DNA from: Streptomyces sp. NBC_00285
GTDB taxonomy: Bacteria; Actinomycetota; Actinomycetes; Streptomycetales; Streptomycetaceae
Assembly: GCF_036174265.1 (NCBI RefSeq)
Contig: NZ_CP108055.1
Coordinates: forward strand, 434,001-498,000
DNA: 64,000 nucleotides
Direction: 5' to 3'
Part shown: piece by piece, positions 41,313 through 50,109 of the stretch
Layout: every line of letters starts with the position of its first letter
Numbering within the stretch: position 1 is the first letter of the stretch
Position numbers and translations under genes: made by a program
Notes under the pieces: model-generated
The model's database searches: none
Told to the model about the DNA's origin: nothing
Seen by the model: only the letters and a program-made list of their open reading frames with translations

Positions 41313-42959
41313 ATGGGAAGACTCGCATTGCTCGTTCGCGCCCAAGACGAAAACCCACCGCACGGGACCGCGCACCGCCCCGGGACGGGCTGGCGGATCC
41401 GCGTCGGGACATTCGCCGCCACCGCAGCGATGGTCTCGGCCGGCATCATGCTCGGTGCCGGCCCGGCGTCGGCGGCACCGGCCCCGATCAAGCTGACGTC
41501 CGCGTCCTGCCCCGGCGAGATCGTGCAGGGCCAGGCGAGCGGCTGTGTCACCGAGTTGCAGAACTTGCTCAACGCGCACGGCGCCGGTCTTTCGGTGGAC
41601 GGACAGTTCGGGTCGGCCACGCTCTACGCGGTGCGTGAGTACCAGGCCGCCACAGCGATCGCGGTCGACGGGCGGGTGGGCCCCGCGACCAAGAGCAAGC
41701 TGTACGCGACCGGCGGCTCGGCGCCCGCCCCCGTCAATCTCAACTCCTCCTCGTGCCCCGCGAACATCGTCCAGGGCGCCAAGGGCGGATGCGTCACCGA
41801 ACTCCAGCGGCTGCTCATCCACCACGGCTACACGGTCGACGTGGACGGCGACTTCGGCGCCGGGACCGCGAGTGCCGTCCGCAGCTTCCAGTCCGCCCAC
41901 GGCCTCACGGTCGACGGGCAGGTCGGCTCGAACACCAAGCGGGAGCTGTACGACACCGACGAGTCGCCGTCGACGGGCCTGGACCTGCGGTCGGCGTCCT
42001 GCCCGGCGAACATCGTGGAGGGGCAGAGCGGGGGTTGCGTCGCCACGCTGCAGTCCCTGCTGAACGGCAAGGGGCACAGCCTCGACGTCGACGGCAGTTT
42101 CGGCCCGCAGACCCTGGCGGCCGTGAAGGCGTTCCAGTCCGCGAGCGGCCTCTCCGCCGACGGCGAGGTCGGTCCGAACACCAAGGCCGCCCTGTACTCG
42201 AACATCGGCGGTGGCGGCGGCAACGGCGCGCCCGCGCCGATCAACCTGAACTCCGCCTCCTGCCCGAACGAGATCGTGCAGGGCCAACGCAGCGGCTGTG
42301 TCACCGAGTTGCAGAGCCTGCTCAACCACCATGGTGCCGATCTCGCCGTCGACGGCGACTTCGGTGCGCTCACCGACAGTGCCGTCAGGGACTTCCAGTC
42401 GGAGAAGGGCCTCTCGGTCGACGGCCATGCGGGGCCGAACACGAAGGCCGCCCTGTACGGAGCGGTCACCCCGCCGTCGTCGCCGCCGCCCGGCGGCGGT
42501 TACGCCAAGATCCTCGACGTGGCGGCGGCCGAGGCCGGCACGGTCGAGGGCAGCGCCCGCGCGAACAGCTACGGCTCGGCCGTGGGTCTCTCGCTGTCCA
42601 CCAGCAACTACGCCTGGTGCGCGACCTTCGTGAGCTGGGTGGCCAAGCAGACCGGAGCCACGTCCTACCGCAACACCTATGTCTCCGGCTGGGTCAAGCA
42701 GGCGCGGGCCGGCAACTACCACCTCTCCGTGACCACCGCCCCCCAGCCGGGTGACATCGTGGCCTTCGACTGGGACGGTGGAAGCGACTTCACCGGCGGC
42801 CACGAGCACATAGGCATCGTGCGGACGGTGTCCGGGGGGTCGTCCTTCACCACCGTCGAGGGCAACACGAGCAATCCCAACGGCGGCAGCGACGGCGTCT
42901 ACGTCAAGTCCCGTGCCACGAACAGCGGTTACGACGTGGTCTTCATCCGCGTCCGCTGA
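41313..42959 (+). CDS. Secreted cell-wall hydrolase: four peptidoglycan-binding repeats plus CHAP domain
   Basis: 548 residues. A signal-type N-terminus with a long cytoplasmic leader (hydrophobic FAATAAMVSAGIMLGAG) ends near PASA. Four Cys-containing PG_binding_1 repeats follow at about 55-390 (each with SASCP or SSSCP, then a GCVTELQ-like motif), a Gly/Pro linker, and a C-terminal CHAP domain from about 395. Catalytic Cys436 is in YAWCATFVSW and His499 in HEHIGIV. It is likely an amidase or endopeptidase of peptidoglycan. ATG 41313 has AAGGAG a rather long 12 bases upstream. The nearby HTH-TM pair may regulate it. Confidence 0.9.
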   Translation: MGRLALLVRAQDENPPHGTAHRPGTGWRIRVGTFAATAAMVSAGIMLGAGPASAAPAPIKLTSASCPGEIVQGQASGCVTELQNLLNAHGAGLSVDGQFGSATLYAVREYQAATAIAVDGRVGPATKSKLYATGGSAPAPVNLNSSSCPANIVQGAKGGCVTELQRLLIHHGYTVDVDGDFGAGTASAVRSFQSAHGLTVDGQVGSNTKRELYDTDESPSTGLDLRSASCPANIVEGQSGGCVATLQSLLNGKGHSLDVDGSFGPQTLAAVKAFQSASGLSADGEVGPNTKAALYSNIGGGGGNGAPAPINLNSASCPNEIVQGQRSGCVTELQSLLNHHGADLAVDGDFGALTDSAVRDFQSEKGLSVDGHAGPNTKAALYGAVTPPSSPPPGGGYAKILDVAAAEAGTVEGSARANSYGSAVGLSLSTSNYAWCATFVSWVAKQTGATSYRNTYVSGWVKQARAGNYHLSVTTAPQPGDIVAFDWDGGSDFTGGHEHIGIVRTVSGGSSFTTVEGNTSNPNGGSDGVYVKSRATNSGYDVVFIRVR

Positions 42960-43336
42960 GCCGAACCGCCGGGGTCCTCGGCAGGCCGAGCTCGCGCACA
43001 GCGACCTCCCCAGGACTCCGGCACCGCCGACCGCTTCGGCGGGCGCGCAGAGAAGTCGTACGACAGTCCCCGGCCGGGCTTCTGACCGACGGACCAGGAG
43101 GACCAGGAGGGCCAGGAGGGCCAGGAGGGCCAGGAGGGCCAGAGTGGCAGACTGCCGCCTGGGCCTCAACGGCACGCTCCCTGTCCCGCGTTCCCTCCTC
43201 CCACTTGGCGGCCACCGGCGACCGAACCCGCCGGAACACCGCGTCAACGCCGGTTCTGAACCTTTGAGTTGAAGCCCCGAACACCTCCCCCGACGGCACT
43301 CGATCAATGACCGCGCCGCAATGCCTCAGTGAGTGA
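42960..43336. other. Intergenic region with tandem repeat
   Basis: No gene. Besides the 9-nt repeat at 43091-43144, nothing was recognised. Long frames here are shadows of the repeat and of GC bias. Confidence 0.4.
43091..43144. repeat. 9-nt tandem repeat, six units
   Basis: Six units of GGACCAGGA/GGGCCAGGA type in a row. Read on the minus strand in one frame it would encode collagen-like Gly-Pro-Pro, but there is no start, stop context or neighbouring coding signal, so it is probably non-coding. Confidence 0.85.
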
Positions 43337-44005
43337 TCAGCGCTCCGCCCGGCGGGCCAGCAGGACCGAATCCTCGGCCTCGACCGGCCCGGTGTCCCGT
43401 GTGAGCGTGCGAGTGCGCTGCTCCACGAGGACGGGCTCGAAGTCGTCCGGCAGGCCGGGAAGGAGTTCCGCGGCCAGGAACATCGCCTTGCGGTGGCTCT
43501 CGGAGAGTTGCGTGAACTCGTGGGACGGCGCATGCCCGACCACCAGGAGCAACCCGCCGGGGGCAACGGCCGCGGCCAGGCGGCGGGTCACGTCGACCAT
43601 GCCGCCGTCCGGGGCGTGCAGATAGTGGCTGGTGACCAGCTCGTAGGACCGGTCGCCGGCATCGAAGGTCCTGGCGTCGACCTGCCACCAGTCGACCAGG
43701 TCGGCCAAGCCTGCCTGCTCGGTATGGCGGGCGGCACGGGCCAGACCCTCGGCCGAGAAATCGGCGCCGGTCACGCGCCAGCCCTGCCCGGCCAGCCAGG
43801 CCACGTCGCCCCCCTCGCCGCAACCGACGTCCAGCGCCGTGCCAGGGGCGACTTTCCCGGCGGCGGCGACAAGTTGCGGATTGGGCTCGCCGCTCCAGAA
43901 CCGCTCCTGCCCCGCGTACCGCTCGTCCCAAGCCGCCGGCTCGAACATCGCGGCGGCCGCCTGCTCGTCGTGCTCGCCGCTTCGGCCATGCTCGTGGTGT
44001 CCTGA
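43337..44005 (-). CDS. Class I SAM-dependent methyltransferase
   Basis: 222 residues. The N-terminus is His-rich (SGHHEHGRSGEHDEQ), then FEPAAWDERYAGQERFWSGE and the SAM motif I ALDVGCGEGGD. Further motifs are WRVTGADFSAEGL and RLAAAVAPGGLLLVVGH. This is the pattern of tellurite-resistance/ubiquinone-type methyltransferases acting on small molecules. GTG 44005 has GGGAGG six bases upstream. An alternative ATG at 43948 would delete the His-rich part. The His-rich N-terminus could bind a metal. Substrate unknown. Confidence 0.9.
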   Translation of the reverse strand, partial: SGHHEHGRSGEHDEQAAAAMFEPAAWDERYAGQERFWSGEPNPQLVAAAGKVAPGTALDVGCGEGGDVAWLAGQGWRVTGADFSAEGLARAARHTEQAGLADLVDWWQVDARTFDAGDRSYELVTSHYLHAPDGGMVDVTRRLAAAVAPGGLLLVVGHAPSHEFTQLSESHRKAMFLAAELLPGLPDDFEPVLVEQRTRTLTRDTGPVEAEDSVLLARRAER

Positions 44006-44568
44006 CACCGGATGCCTCCCGCTGCTCGTGATGCTGCGCCGCGCCGCCTCGTTGGGCGCGTTGTCGATGGTGCTCGGACCTGTCCCGATCCGCACGCAAA
44101 GTTGCCGAACCGGCAAACAACAGAGCCCCTGGGGACCGAAGACGGGCCTCCCCCGGCTGTCGGTCTGACCGGCTCCTGCAAAGACTGTCGATCATGTGGC
44201 TGTCGGCCCGCTGATCGCGGGTGTGGTCGTGCGACCGGAGTCGCGGCAGAAGTGGGCCCCGATCCGGCGCGACCCGCTCGCGGCGCCTGGCGGTCCGGAA
44301 CGGGCCACGCATCTGGGATCACAGGCACATGGTGCCGCTGAAACCGGTGGGAAGCAGACAGAGCCCACTCGTGAACCCGTCACCTCCCAGGGCTGGTCCG
44401 GGAGGTGCGGACGTTGCGTCTCCAGCCGGCTGTGGGCGCGCGAACTGCACGATGTACGAATGGCGCCCGAATATCGGCGCCACAACCGCGGACACCCCCC
44501 AAGATCCCGCGCCAGGCGGAGTCCTGCTCGCCAGGCGTGCAGAGACGCAACTCCCGTGCACCGAACAG
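44006..44568. other. Intergenic region, no supported gene
   Basis: About 560 bases with only shadow frames on both strands. The promoter of the methyltransferase should lie at its left end. No RNA gene or transposon end was seen. Confidence 0.4.
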
Positions 44569-45747
44569 CTACACCGTCACAGGCAGCGCCGCCAGGCCGC
44601 GAACCAGCCGGGTGCGCCGCCAGTCCAGTCGATCAGACGGTGCGGCAAGCCGGATGCCAGGGAACCGAGTCAGTACCGCTCGCAGGGCGATCTCCGCCTC
44701 GGCCCTGGCCAGAGGTGCGCCGACACAGCGGTGGATGCCGTGGCCGAAAGCGAGATGAGCAGCGGCGTCCCTGTCGAGGTCGAGCAGGTCCGGCGCCGGA
44801 AACCGCGCAGGGTCACGGTTGGCCGCGCCAAGAGCGACCAGTACCGGGGCCCCGGCGGGAATGCCGACGCCGCCGAGCGTGACCGCCTCCGTCGTGAACC
44901 GGAAGGTGGCTGTACTGACGGGGGAATCGAACCGGAGCAACTCGTCCAGCGCGCCCGGGACGTCGTCCGGATTTTCCCGAAGGCGATCGAGCTCGGCAGG
45001 GCGCTGCAGCAATGCCAGGACGGCGTTGCCGAGGAAGTTGGTGGTGGTCTCGTGTCCGGCCACGAGCAGCAGCACCGCCAGGGAGACCAGTTCCTCCTCG
45101 CTCAGACACTCTGCTCCGTCGCGAGCCGCGATGAGCCGGTCGAGGAGACTGTCACCGGGGTCCAGACGCTTGGCGGCGACGAGGCCCGCCATGTAGTCGG
45201 CCATGGAATGCGAGGCCGCGTCGATGATGCCGGGCCTGCCCGCCGCGAACAATTCTGCGGACCAGCGCTGGACGTCGGGGCGATCTCCCTGCGGGACTCC
45301 GAGCAGCTGACAGATCACGATGACCGGCAGCGGTACCGCCAGGGCTGCCACGAAGTCGAACCGCTCACCGACCGGCCATCGGTCCAGCAGGTCCTCGGTG
45401 ACCTGCGAGATGAACGGACGCAGCTGCGCAACGGCCCCGGTCGTGAACGCCTTGGTCACCAGCTTGCGCAGCCGGGTATGCCGGGGCGGGTCGCTGGCCA
45501 GCATGGTGCGCGCCACCGCGGGGTGCAGACGACGCCGTGACTCCTTGCCCGCGAAAAAGACGGCCGTGTCCTTGGAGAGCCGAGGGTCGCAGAGGGCTTC
45601 CCTGGCTTCCGCGTAGCCGGTGACCAGGTAGCTGGGGCGCCCGCCCGACTCCGTGGGCATGGACTGCACCGGGCATATGGACCGCATGGCCGCAAAGGTG
45701 GGGTACGGGTCCTGGAGGAAGCGGGGGTCCTGAGTCGGGTCGGTCAT
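44569..45747 (-). CDS. Cytochrome P450
   Basis: 392 residues, typical bacterial class I P450. The I-helix oxygen motif is VAGHETTTN, the K-helix ExxR is in ELLR, and the heme loop is FGHGIHRCVGAPLA with the Cys ligand. It starts MTDPTQDPRFLQDPYPTFAA; ATG 45747 is chosen over an upstream frame. No ferredoxin or reductase gene is adjacent, so it relies on electron carriers elsewhere. The family is used for antibiotic tailoring and xenobiotic oxidation in Streptomyces; no biosynthetic neighbours are visible. Confidence 0.95.
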   Translation of the reverse strand: MTDPTQDPRFLQDPYPTFAAMRSICPVQSMPTESGGRPSYLVTGYAEAREALCDPRLSKDTAVFFAGKESRRRLHPAVARTMLASDPPRHTRLRKLVTKAFTTGAVAQLRPFISQVTEDLLDRWPVGERFDFVAALAVPLPVIVICQLLGVPQGDRPDVQRWSAELFAAGRPGIIDAASHSMADYMAGLVAAKRLDPGDSLLDRLIAARDGAECLSEEELVSLAVLLLVAGHETTTNFLGNAVLALLQRPAELDRLRENPDDVPGALDELLRFDSPVSTATFRFTTEAVTLGGVGIPAGAPVLVALGAANRDPARFPAPDLLDLDRDAAAHLAFGHGIHRCVGAPLARAEAEIALRAVLTRFPGIRLAAPSDRLDWRRTRLVRGLAALPVTV

Positions 45748-46133
45748 GCTGCCAGACTCCAACGAACTCCAGCTCACCGTCGTCGGCGACACGCGCAACA
45801 CCGCGCGCATGGACGTCAGTTACCTGGAGGAACCACGGCGTACCTCCGGGGAAGCCATTGGAAGACGGCCACCACCGGACGACAGGCGACCCGCGGGCCA
45901 AGGTGAGTCGCCGATCTGCTCGGCACGCGCCAGGACCAGCGAGGGGCGCTGAGGGAGGGAGCCCTCTCGGCGTTGCTGCTCCCGGGTGAGGACGGCACCA
46001 GCGATCGATCTCACCCGATACGGGATGCACGGGGATCTGCGGGATATACGCCAGGTCTTCATTGGGCGGCGGTCGGCTGAGACGCGGGTGCTCAGCCGGC
46101 AGTCGGTCGGGGCCGGCCGCACCCGCTACGGCA
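45748..46133. other. Intergenic region, no supported gene
   Basis: Nothing recognised. A plus frame near 46000-46100 (DLTRYGMHGDLRDIRQVFIG) may be a relic but has no context. Confidence 0.35.
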
Positions 46134-46178
46134 GCAGGGCCCGGACCTCGCGTCGTCGCGTCGCGGTCCGGGCCCTGC
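46134..46178. terminator. Terminator downstream of the DUF6243 gene
   Basis: A perfect 14-bp inverted repeat GCAGGGCCCGGACC / GGTCCGGGCCCTGC (46134-46147 and 46165-46178) with a 17-base loop, 32 bases after the stop of the minus-strand gene at 46211. Confidence 0.8.
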
Positions 46179-46210
46179 TCCGTGCGGTGCCGCCCTGCGG
46201 CGGCGGCGCG

Positions 46211-46423
46211 TCAGCTCTGTGCGGTGTCGTCGCCCGTCTGCGGCTCGGCATCCTCGGCCGCGCCCGTCTTCTCGCGCATCTTGCGTACCAGCTCCGCCTT
46301 CTGATCGGCGGCGCTCTGGCGGTCGAGGTTGCGGTGCGGACCGTTGTTCTGCCGTTCGGCGCGGGACAGCTTCTTGCGCTGGCCGCCGCCCATGCCCACG
46401 GGGTTGTTGATGTTCTTGCTCAC
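46211..46423 (-). CDS. Small conserved DUF6243 protein
   Basis: 70 residues, highly charged: MSKNINNPVGMGGGQRKKLS then RAERQNNGPHRNLDRQSAAD and a KAELVRKMREKT helix. This matches the small Streptomyces proteins of the DUF6243 family. It is soluble and basic to polar, possibly largely disordered in the first half. The GTG start has GGGAG five bases upstream. Function unknown. Confidence 0.8.
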   Translation of the reverse strand: MSKNINNPVGMGGGQRKKLSRAERQNNGPHRNLDRQSAADQKAELVRKMREKTGAAEDAEPQTGDDTAQS

Positions 46424-46772
46424 GGGTTCTCCCGGAATGATGTGAAGTGATCTACGGATTCATCGATGGGGGACGGGCGCGGCGACATCCAAGGACGTCA
46501 GCGGGGACCCGTCACGCTCTCACTCGTAAATCGGCGTCTGGAAGAACATGCCCAAGACGTTACCCGGTTCCGTCGGCGCCGCACACCAAGTTTTTCGCCG
46601 TCGCGGCATCGGCCGGGCTTACGGCGAGGGCCCGGGGTCAGCCGCTTCGTTCCAGAGCCGGCGGGGGCTCTGCGGCGCCAATCCGGGGCCGCGCTTGTGA
46701 ACGCCCGTCCGGCTGCCCCGAGAGGGACCGGATACAGTGCGCGAGACGGCAGCCTGGTCAGGGAGGGCAAGC
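46424..46772. other. Divergent promoter region
   Basis: Gap between the divergent DUF6243 and metallophosphoesterase genes. TACAGT near 46733 with a spacing of about 30 bases to the GTG at 46773 fits a promoter for the latter. No other feature recognised; ORFs here are shadows. Confidence 0.4.
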
Positions 46773-47993
46773 GTGACCGACACCAACAACACCCGGCCCG
46801 CCGAGGGTGAGGCGGCAGCACCGCGGCCGAGCCGGCTGCACCGCTTGATGCGCTACCTCCCCTTGATCGCCCCCGTTCTCCTGTGGGTCGTGCCCTACGT
46901 GGTGCTCCTGCACACCGGCCAGCACTGGCCGCTTCCCGTCACGCTGGTCGGTACCGCGCTGTTCGCCCTCGGTCTGGTCGGTATGCCGTTGGCGATGATG
47001 CGCGGCCACGGCCGGCGCCAGCAGGACCGGGCGGCGATCATCGGTGACACTCTGCTGGGCGCCGGCTGGATTCTCTTCACGTGGTCCGTTCTGATCGGCG
47101 TCCTCTTGCGGGTAGCCCTGACCGTGGCCGGCGCCGGTGACGACCAGGACCGGGCCCGCGTCGTCACCTGGGCCGTCCTCGGCGTCACCGCCGTACTGCT
47201 CGCCTGGGGGTACGCCGAGGCCCGCCGCGTGCCCCGCGTGCGCCGACTCGACGTGCACCTCCCGCGACTGGGTGCCGGCTTGGACGGCCTCCGCGTCGCC
47301 CTCATCACCGACACCCACTACGGCCCACTCGATCGCGCTCGCTGGTCGGCGCGGGTGTGCGAGACGGTGAACGCTCTGGAAGCCGACCTGGTCTGCCACA
47401 CCGGTGACATCGCGGACGGCACGGCCGAACGCCGCCGCGCCCAGGCCGCCCCGCTCGCCACCGTGCAGGCCAGCCGGGCCCGTGTATACGTCACCGGCAA
47501 CCACGAGTACTACAGCGAGGCCCAGGGCTGGGTCGACCTGATGGACGAGCTGGGCTGGGAGCCGCTGCGCAACCGCCATCTGCTGCTCGAACGCGGCGGC
47601 GACACCCTCGTCGTCGCCGGGGTGGACGACGTCACCGCCGAGTCCTCCGGCCTGGCGGGCCACCGCGCCCACCTCGCCGGAGCCCTGGACGGCGCTGACC
47701 CCGACCTGCCTGTTCTGCTCCTGGCCCACCAGCCCAAGTTCGTCGATCGGGCGGCAGCCGCCGGCATCGACCTCCAGCTCTCCGGCCACACCCACGGCGG
47801 CCAGATCTGGCCCTTCCACCACCTGGTCCGCCTCGACCAACCCGCCGTCGCCGGCCTCAGCCACCACGGCCCCCGCACCCTCCTGTACACCAGCCGCGGC
47901 ACCGGCTTCTGGGGCCCGCCGTTCCGCGTCTTCGCCCCCAGCGAGATCACCCTGCTCGTCCTTCGCTCCCCGCACCGGTCCACCTCGCCGTAA
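46773..47993 (+). CDS. Membrane-anchored metallophosphoesterase (YkuE type)
   Basis: 406 residues. Four hydrophobic segments lie in the first 160 residues (YLPLIAPVLLWVVPYVVLL is the first), followed by a calcineurin-like phosphoesterase domain: ITDTHYGPLD, HTGDIADGT, VTGNHEYYS, LLAHQP and LSGHTHGGQIWPF, all five metal-binding motifs intact. It acts at the membrane, catalytic side uncertain; relatives hydrolyse UDP-linked or lipid phosphoesters. The GTG has GGGAGG six bases upstream. It is a single-gene unit. Confidence 0.93.
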   Translation: MTDTNNTRPAEGEAAAPRPSRLHRLMRYLPLIAPVLLWVVPYVVLLHTGQHWPLPVTLVGTALFALGLVGMPLAMMRGHGRRQQDRAAIIGDTLLGAGWILFTWSVLIGVLLRVALTVAGAGDDQDRARVVTWAVLGVTAVLLAWGYAEARRVPRVRRLDVHLPRLGAGLDGLRVALITDTHYGPLDRARWSARVCETVNALEADLVCHTGDIADGTAERRRAQAAPLATVQASRARVYVTGNHEYYSEAQGWVDLMDELGWEPLRNRHLLLERGGDTLVVAGVDDVTAESSGLAGHRAHLAGALDGADPDLPVLLLAHQPKFVDRAAAAGIDLQLSGHTHGGQIWPFHHLVRLDQPAVAGLSHHGPRTLLYTSRGTGFWGPPFRVFAPSEITLLVLRSPHRSTSP

Positions 47994-48049
47994 GCCTTCC
48001 CTTCTTTGTCTTTGGCGGTCCCCGAGGCGGGTGGGGCATGGTGAGCGGC

Positions 48050-48412
48050 ATGACAGACAGTTCTGGCCCTGTTCCCGCAGACGTGGACGACCGCCAGGCG
48101 GTCGAGCACATCCTCGGCCGTCCCTTGAGCCAGAGATGGCGGCCAGGAGCACTGGCACCGGGCAGTCGGGTCACAGTCGTTCGCGCTCAAGACTGGGACG
48201 GTCCTTGGCAGGTCGAGTTCGCTGGAACGATCGACGCGATGAGCGCACCCGAGCCCAACAGGCATGCCCGGGCGTTCCAGGGCGAGTTGCTGTACTGGGT
48301 CGCCTTCGACACACCGCAGCGCGACAGCGACGGGGACGGCCCCTATCGCAGGGCTCAGATCTGGGGTCGCTATCTGAGGGCCACGCCTGAGCCCGAGGCT
48401 GAGGGGCCGTAA
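48050..48412 (+). CDS. Hypothetical protein
   Basis: 120 residues: MTDSSGPVPADVDDRQAVEH then ILGRPLSQRWRPGALAPGSR, VTVVRAQDWDGPWQVEFAGT and GELLYWVAFDTPQRD. A small beta-barrel-like soluble protein seems likely from the alternating strands, but I recognise no named family. An in-frame ATG at 48038 would add four residues. It is separated from the phosphoesterase by 56 bases. Confidence 0.7.
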   Translation: MTDSSGPVPADVDDRQAVEHILGRPLSQRWRPGALAPGSRVTVVRAQDWDGPWQVEFAGTIDAMSAPEPNRHARAFQGELLYWVAFDTPQRDSDGDGPYRRAQIWGRYLRATPEPEAEGP

Positions 48413-48595
48413 GTCCTTCGGGGGTCGGCGTGATGGAGGTGGCTGCGCCGGGCACTTGCAGCCGGGGCAGTGCCCTTGGCCCGTGTCCAGTGCTGGTGGA
48501 AGGCCGTAGGGGGTCGCTCCCGCGTTGGGCGTAGTCCCCCTCTGGCGGGATGTGTGAGAGGTCGGGGCTGCCTCGTGGTCGAGGCTCTGTGTGTT

Positions 48596-49543
48596 TCAGG
48601 CGACCCGGAGGATGCTCTTGCCGTGCGTGGAACCGTCGGCGAGCCGTTGTACGGCTCCGGCCAGGTCTGTGAGGTCGTATTCGGCGGTGATGTCCACGCG
48701 CACGTGGCCGTCGGCGACAAGGTCGAGTGCGCGGCGGGCGCTGTCGGCGAGTTGCTCTGGACGGGTCCGGCTGAGCAGGTTGCCGTTGTAGGTCATGAGG
48801 GATTTCCCCTGCATGAGGAGGTCGTTGGTGTTGGCCAGGACTGGTTCGTAGGTGCTGAGGTTGCCGTACGCCACCAGTCGGCCGTGTGCTGCGAGCTGTT
48901 CAAGGCCGGCGTGCCGGGTCGAGCCGCCGACCGGGTCGAGGATCACGTCGAACTTCTCGTCGCCGAGTTCTGCCACGAACTCCTCGCGCAGCAGGACCCG
49001 GTCGTATCCGAACTGGGCGGCGTAGTCGGCCCTGGCGGTGCTGCCTGCCACTCCGACGACTCGACCGGCGCCGGCCAGCCGGGCGAACTGGGCGGCCAGG
49101 GTGCCCACCGACCCGGCGGCGGCGTGGACCAGCACGCTCTCGCCGGGTCGTACACGCGAGGCGGTGTTGATCAGGTCGTAGGCGGTCGGCGCGCCCCAGC
49201 CGAGGCCTGCTGCCGTCCGTAGCGGCACGTCGCCGATGGCCGGCGTGAGTGCGGCGGGTGCCACGACCACTTCGGCGAAGGCGCCTGCGGTGGTCAGCCC
49301 GGCGACGGGTTCACCGATACGGCTCGGGTCGATGTCATCGCCGACCGCGACGATGTGTCCGGCTGCCTCGAAGCCGGGCACGAAGGGACGCGGCACGGGG
49401 AAGTGGCCGTCCCGGACCATGGTGTCGCCCCACTGGACCCCCGCGTAGGCGACGCGGATCGCCACCTGACCGGGACCGGGCGAGGGCTCGTCGAGTTCTG
49501 TGATGCGGTAGTGGTTTTCGGCGTCGAGAAGGACAGCCCTCAC
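48596..49543 (-). CDS. MDR-family NADP-dependent quinone-type oxidoreductase (zinc-free)
   Basis: 315 residues: VAYAGVQWGDTMVRDGHFPV near residue 30, PGFEAAGHIVAVGDDI, then VHAAAGSVGTLAAQFARLAG as the nucleotide-binding motif and ILDPVGGSTRHAGLEQLA. Zinc ligands are absent, as in quinone reductases. GTG 49543 has AGGGG upstream. It is divergent from a MarR regulator with a large palindrome between them, so it is likely induced by a quinone or electrophile that inactivates MarR. Confidence 0.93.
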   Translation of the reverse strand: MRAVLLDAENHYRITELDEPSPGPGQVAIRVAYAGVQWGDTMVRDGHFPVPRPFVPGFEAAGHIVAVGDDIDPSRIGEPVAGLTTAGAFAEVVVAPAALTPAIGDVPLRTAAGLGWGAPTAYDLINTASRVRPGESVLVHAAAGSVGTLAAQFARLAGAGRVVGVAGSTARADYAAQFGYDRVLLREEFVAELGDEKFDVILDPVGGSTRHAGLEQLAAHGRLVAYGNLSTYEPVLANTNDLLMQGKSLMTYNGNLLSRTRPEQLADSARRALDLVADGHVRVDITAEYDLTDLAGAVQRLADGSTHGKSILRVA

Positions 49544-49559
49544 AGTTACAGCCCCTTGC

Positions 49560-49615
49560 GTTGACTCAGTATCCTTACTGTCGAGACGGTAGGTATATAA
49601 GGTCCCTGAGTCAAC
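49560..49615. promoter_or_regulatory. Operator region between MDR reductase and MarR genes
   Basis: A perfect 10-bp repeat GTTGACTCAG (49560-49569) and CTGAGTCAAC (49606-49615) flanks an inner imperfect palindrome TACTGTC-GA-GACGGTA near 49577-49592, with TATATA beside it. Two nested operators in the divergent promoter are the likely MarR targets. Confidence 0.65.
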
Positions 49616-49644
49616 CCATAGTCCTGTCAATGGAGTGGTGGTAC

Positions 49645-50109
49645 ATGGCGGAAGCCCCGGTCGAACATGACCTCTGCACGCGGATCAGGCGGTCCGAACA
49701 GGCGCTGATGGCGCACCACGAGGCGGTGTTGCGCACCTACGGCCTGACCATGACCCAGTACACGGTGCTGCTGGCCCTCTCGCGCGAGGGCGGCATGTCC
49801 GGCTCCCAACTGGCCCGCTCCTGCGGGGTGACCCAGCAGAGCATGAGCAGCGTGCTCACCAACGTGGAGACCAAGGAACTCATCCACCGCCAGACGTCCC
49901 CGGTGCATGCCAAGGTGCAGATCGCCACCCTCACGGACCAGGGCCGGGCACTCCTGGACCGCGCCTACCAGGAGGTGGTCATCCTTGAGCGCACACTCAC
50001 CGACGCGTTCACCCCCTCCGAACACGCCGCACTCTGCGAACTCCTGGAGAGGGCCACCACCGTACTGGTCCAGCAGACGCGCCACGCGACCGTCCCGCCC
50101 GTCGCCTGA
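49645..50109 (+). CDS. MarR-family transcriptional regulator
   Basis: 154 residues. The winged helix is LTMTQYTVLLALSREGGMSG then SQLARSCGVTQQSMSSVLTN and VETKELIHRQTSPVHAKVQI. ATG 49645 has GGAG nine bases upstream and is preferred over ATG 49630. It should repress the divergent reductase and itself. The Cys in SCGVTQQS lies in the recognition region, so redox sensing is possible but unproven. Confidence 0.93.
   Translation: MAEAPVEHDLCTRIRRSEQALMAHHEAVLRTYGLTMTQYTVLLALSREGGMSGSQLARSCGVTQQSMSSVLTNVETKELIHRQTSPVHAKVQIATLTDQGRALLDRAYQEVVILERTLTDAFTPSEHAALCELLERATTVLVQQTRHATVPPVA

Noticed and set aside
43091..43144. Collagen-like Gly-Pro-Pro protein on the minus strand
   Set aside because: Only one frame of a 9-nt tandem repeat reads this way; no start codon, ribosome-binding site or neighbouring domain supports it.
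40911..43307. 798-residue minus-strand ORF
   Set aside because: It is antisense to the CHAP gene; composition is Val/Arg/Gly noise from GC bias and tandem repeats, with no domain.
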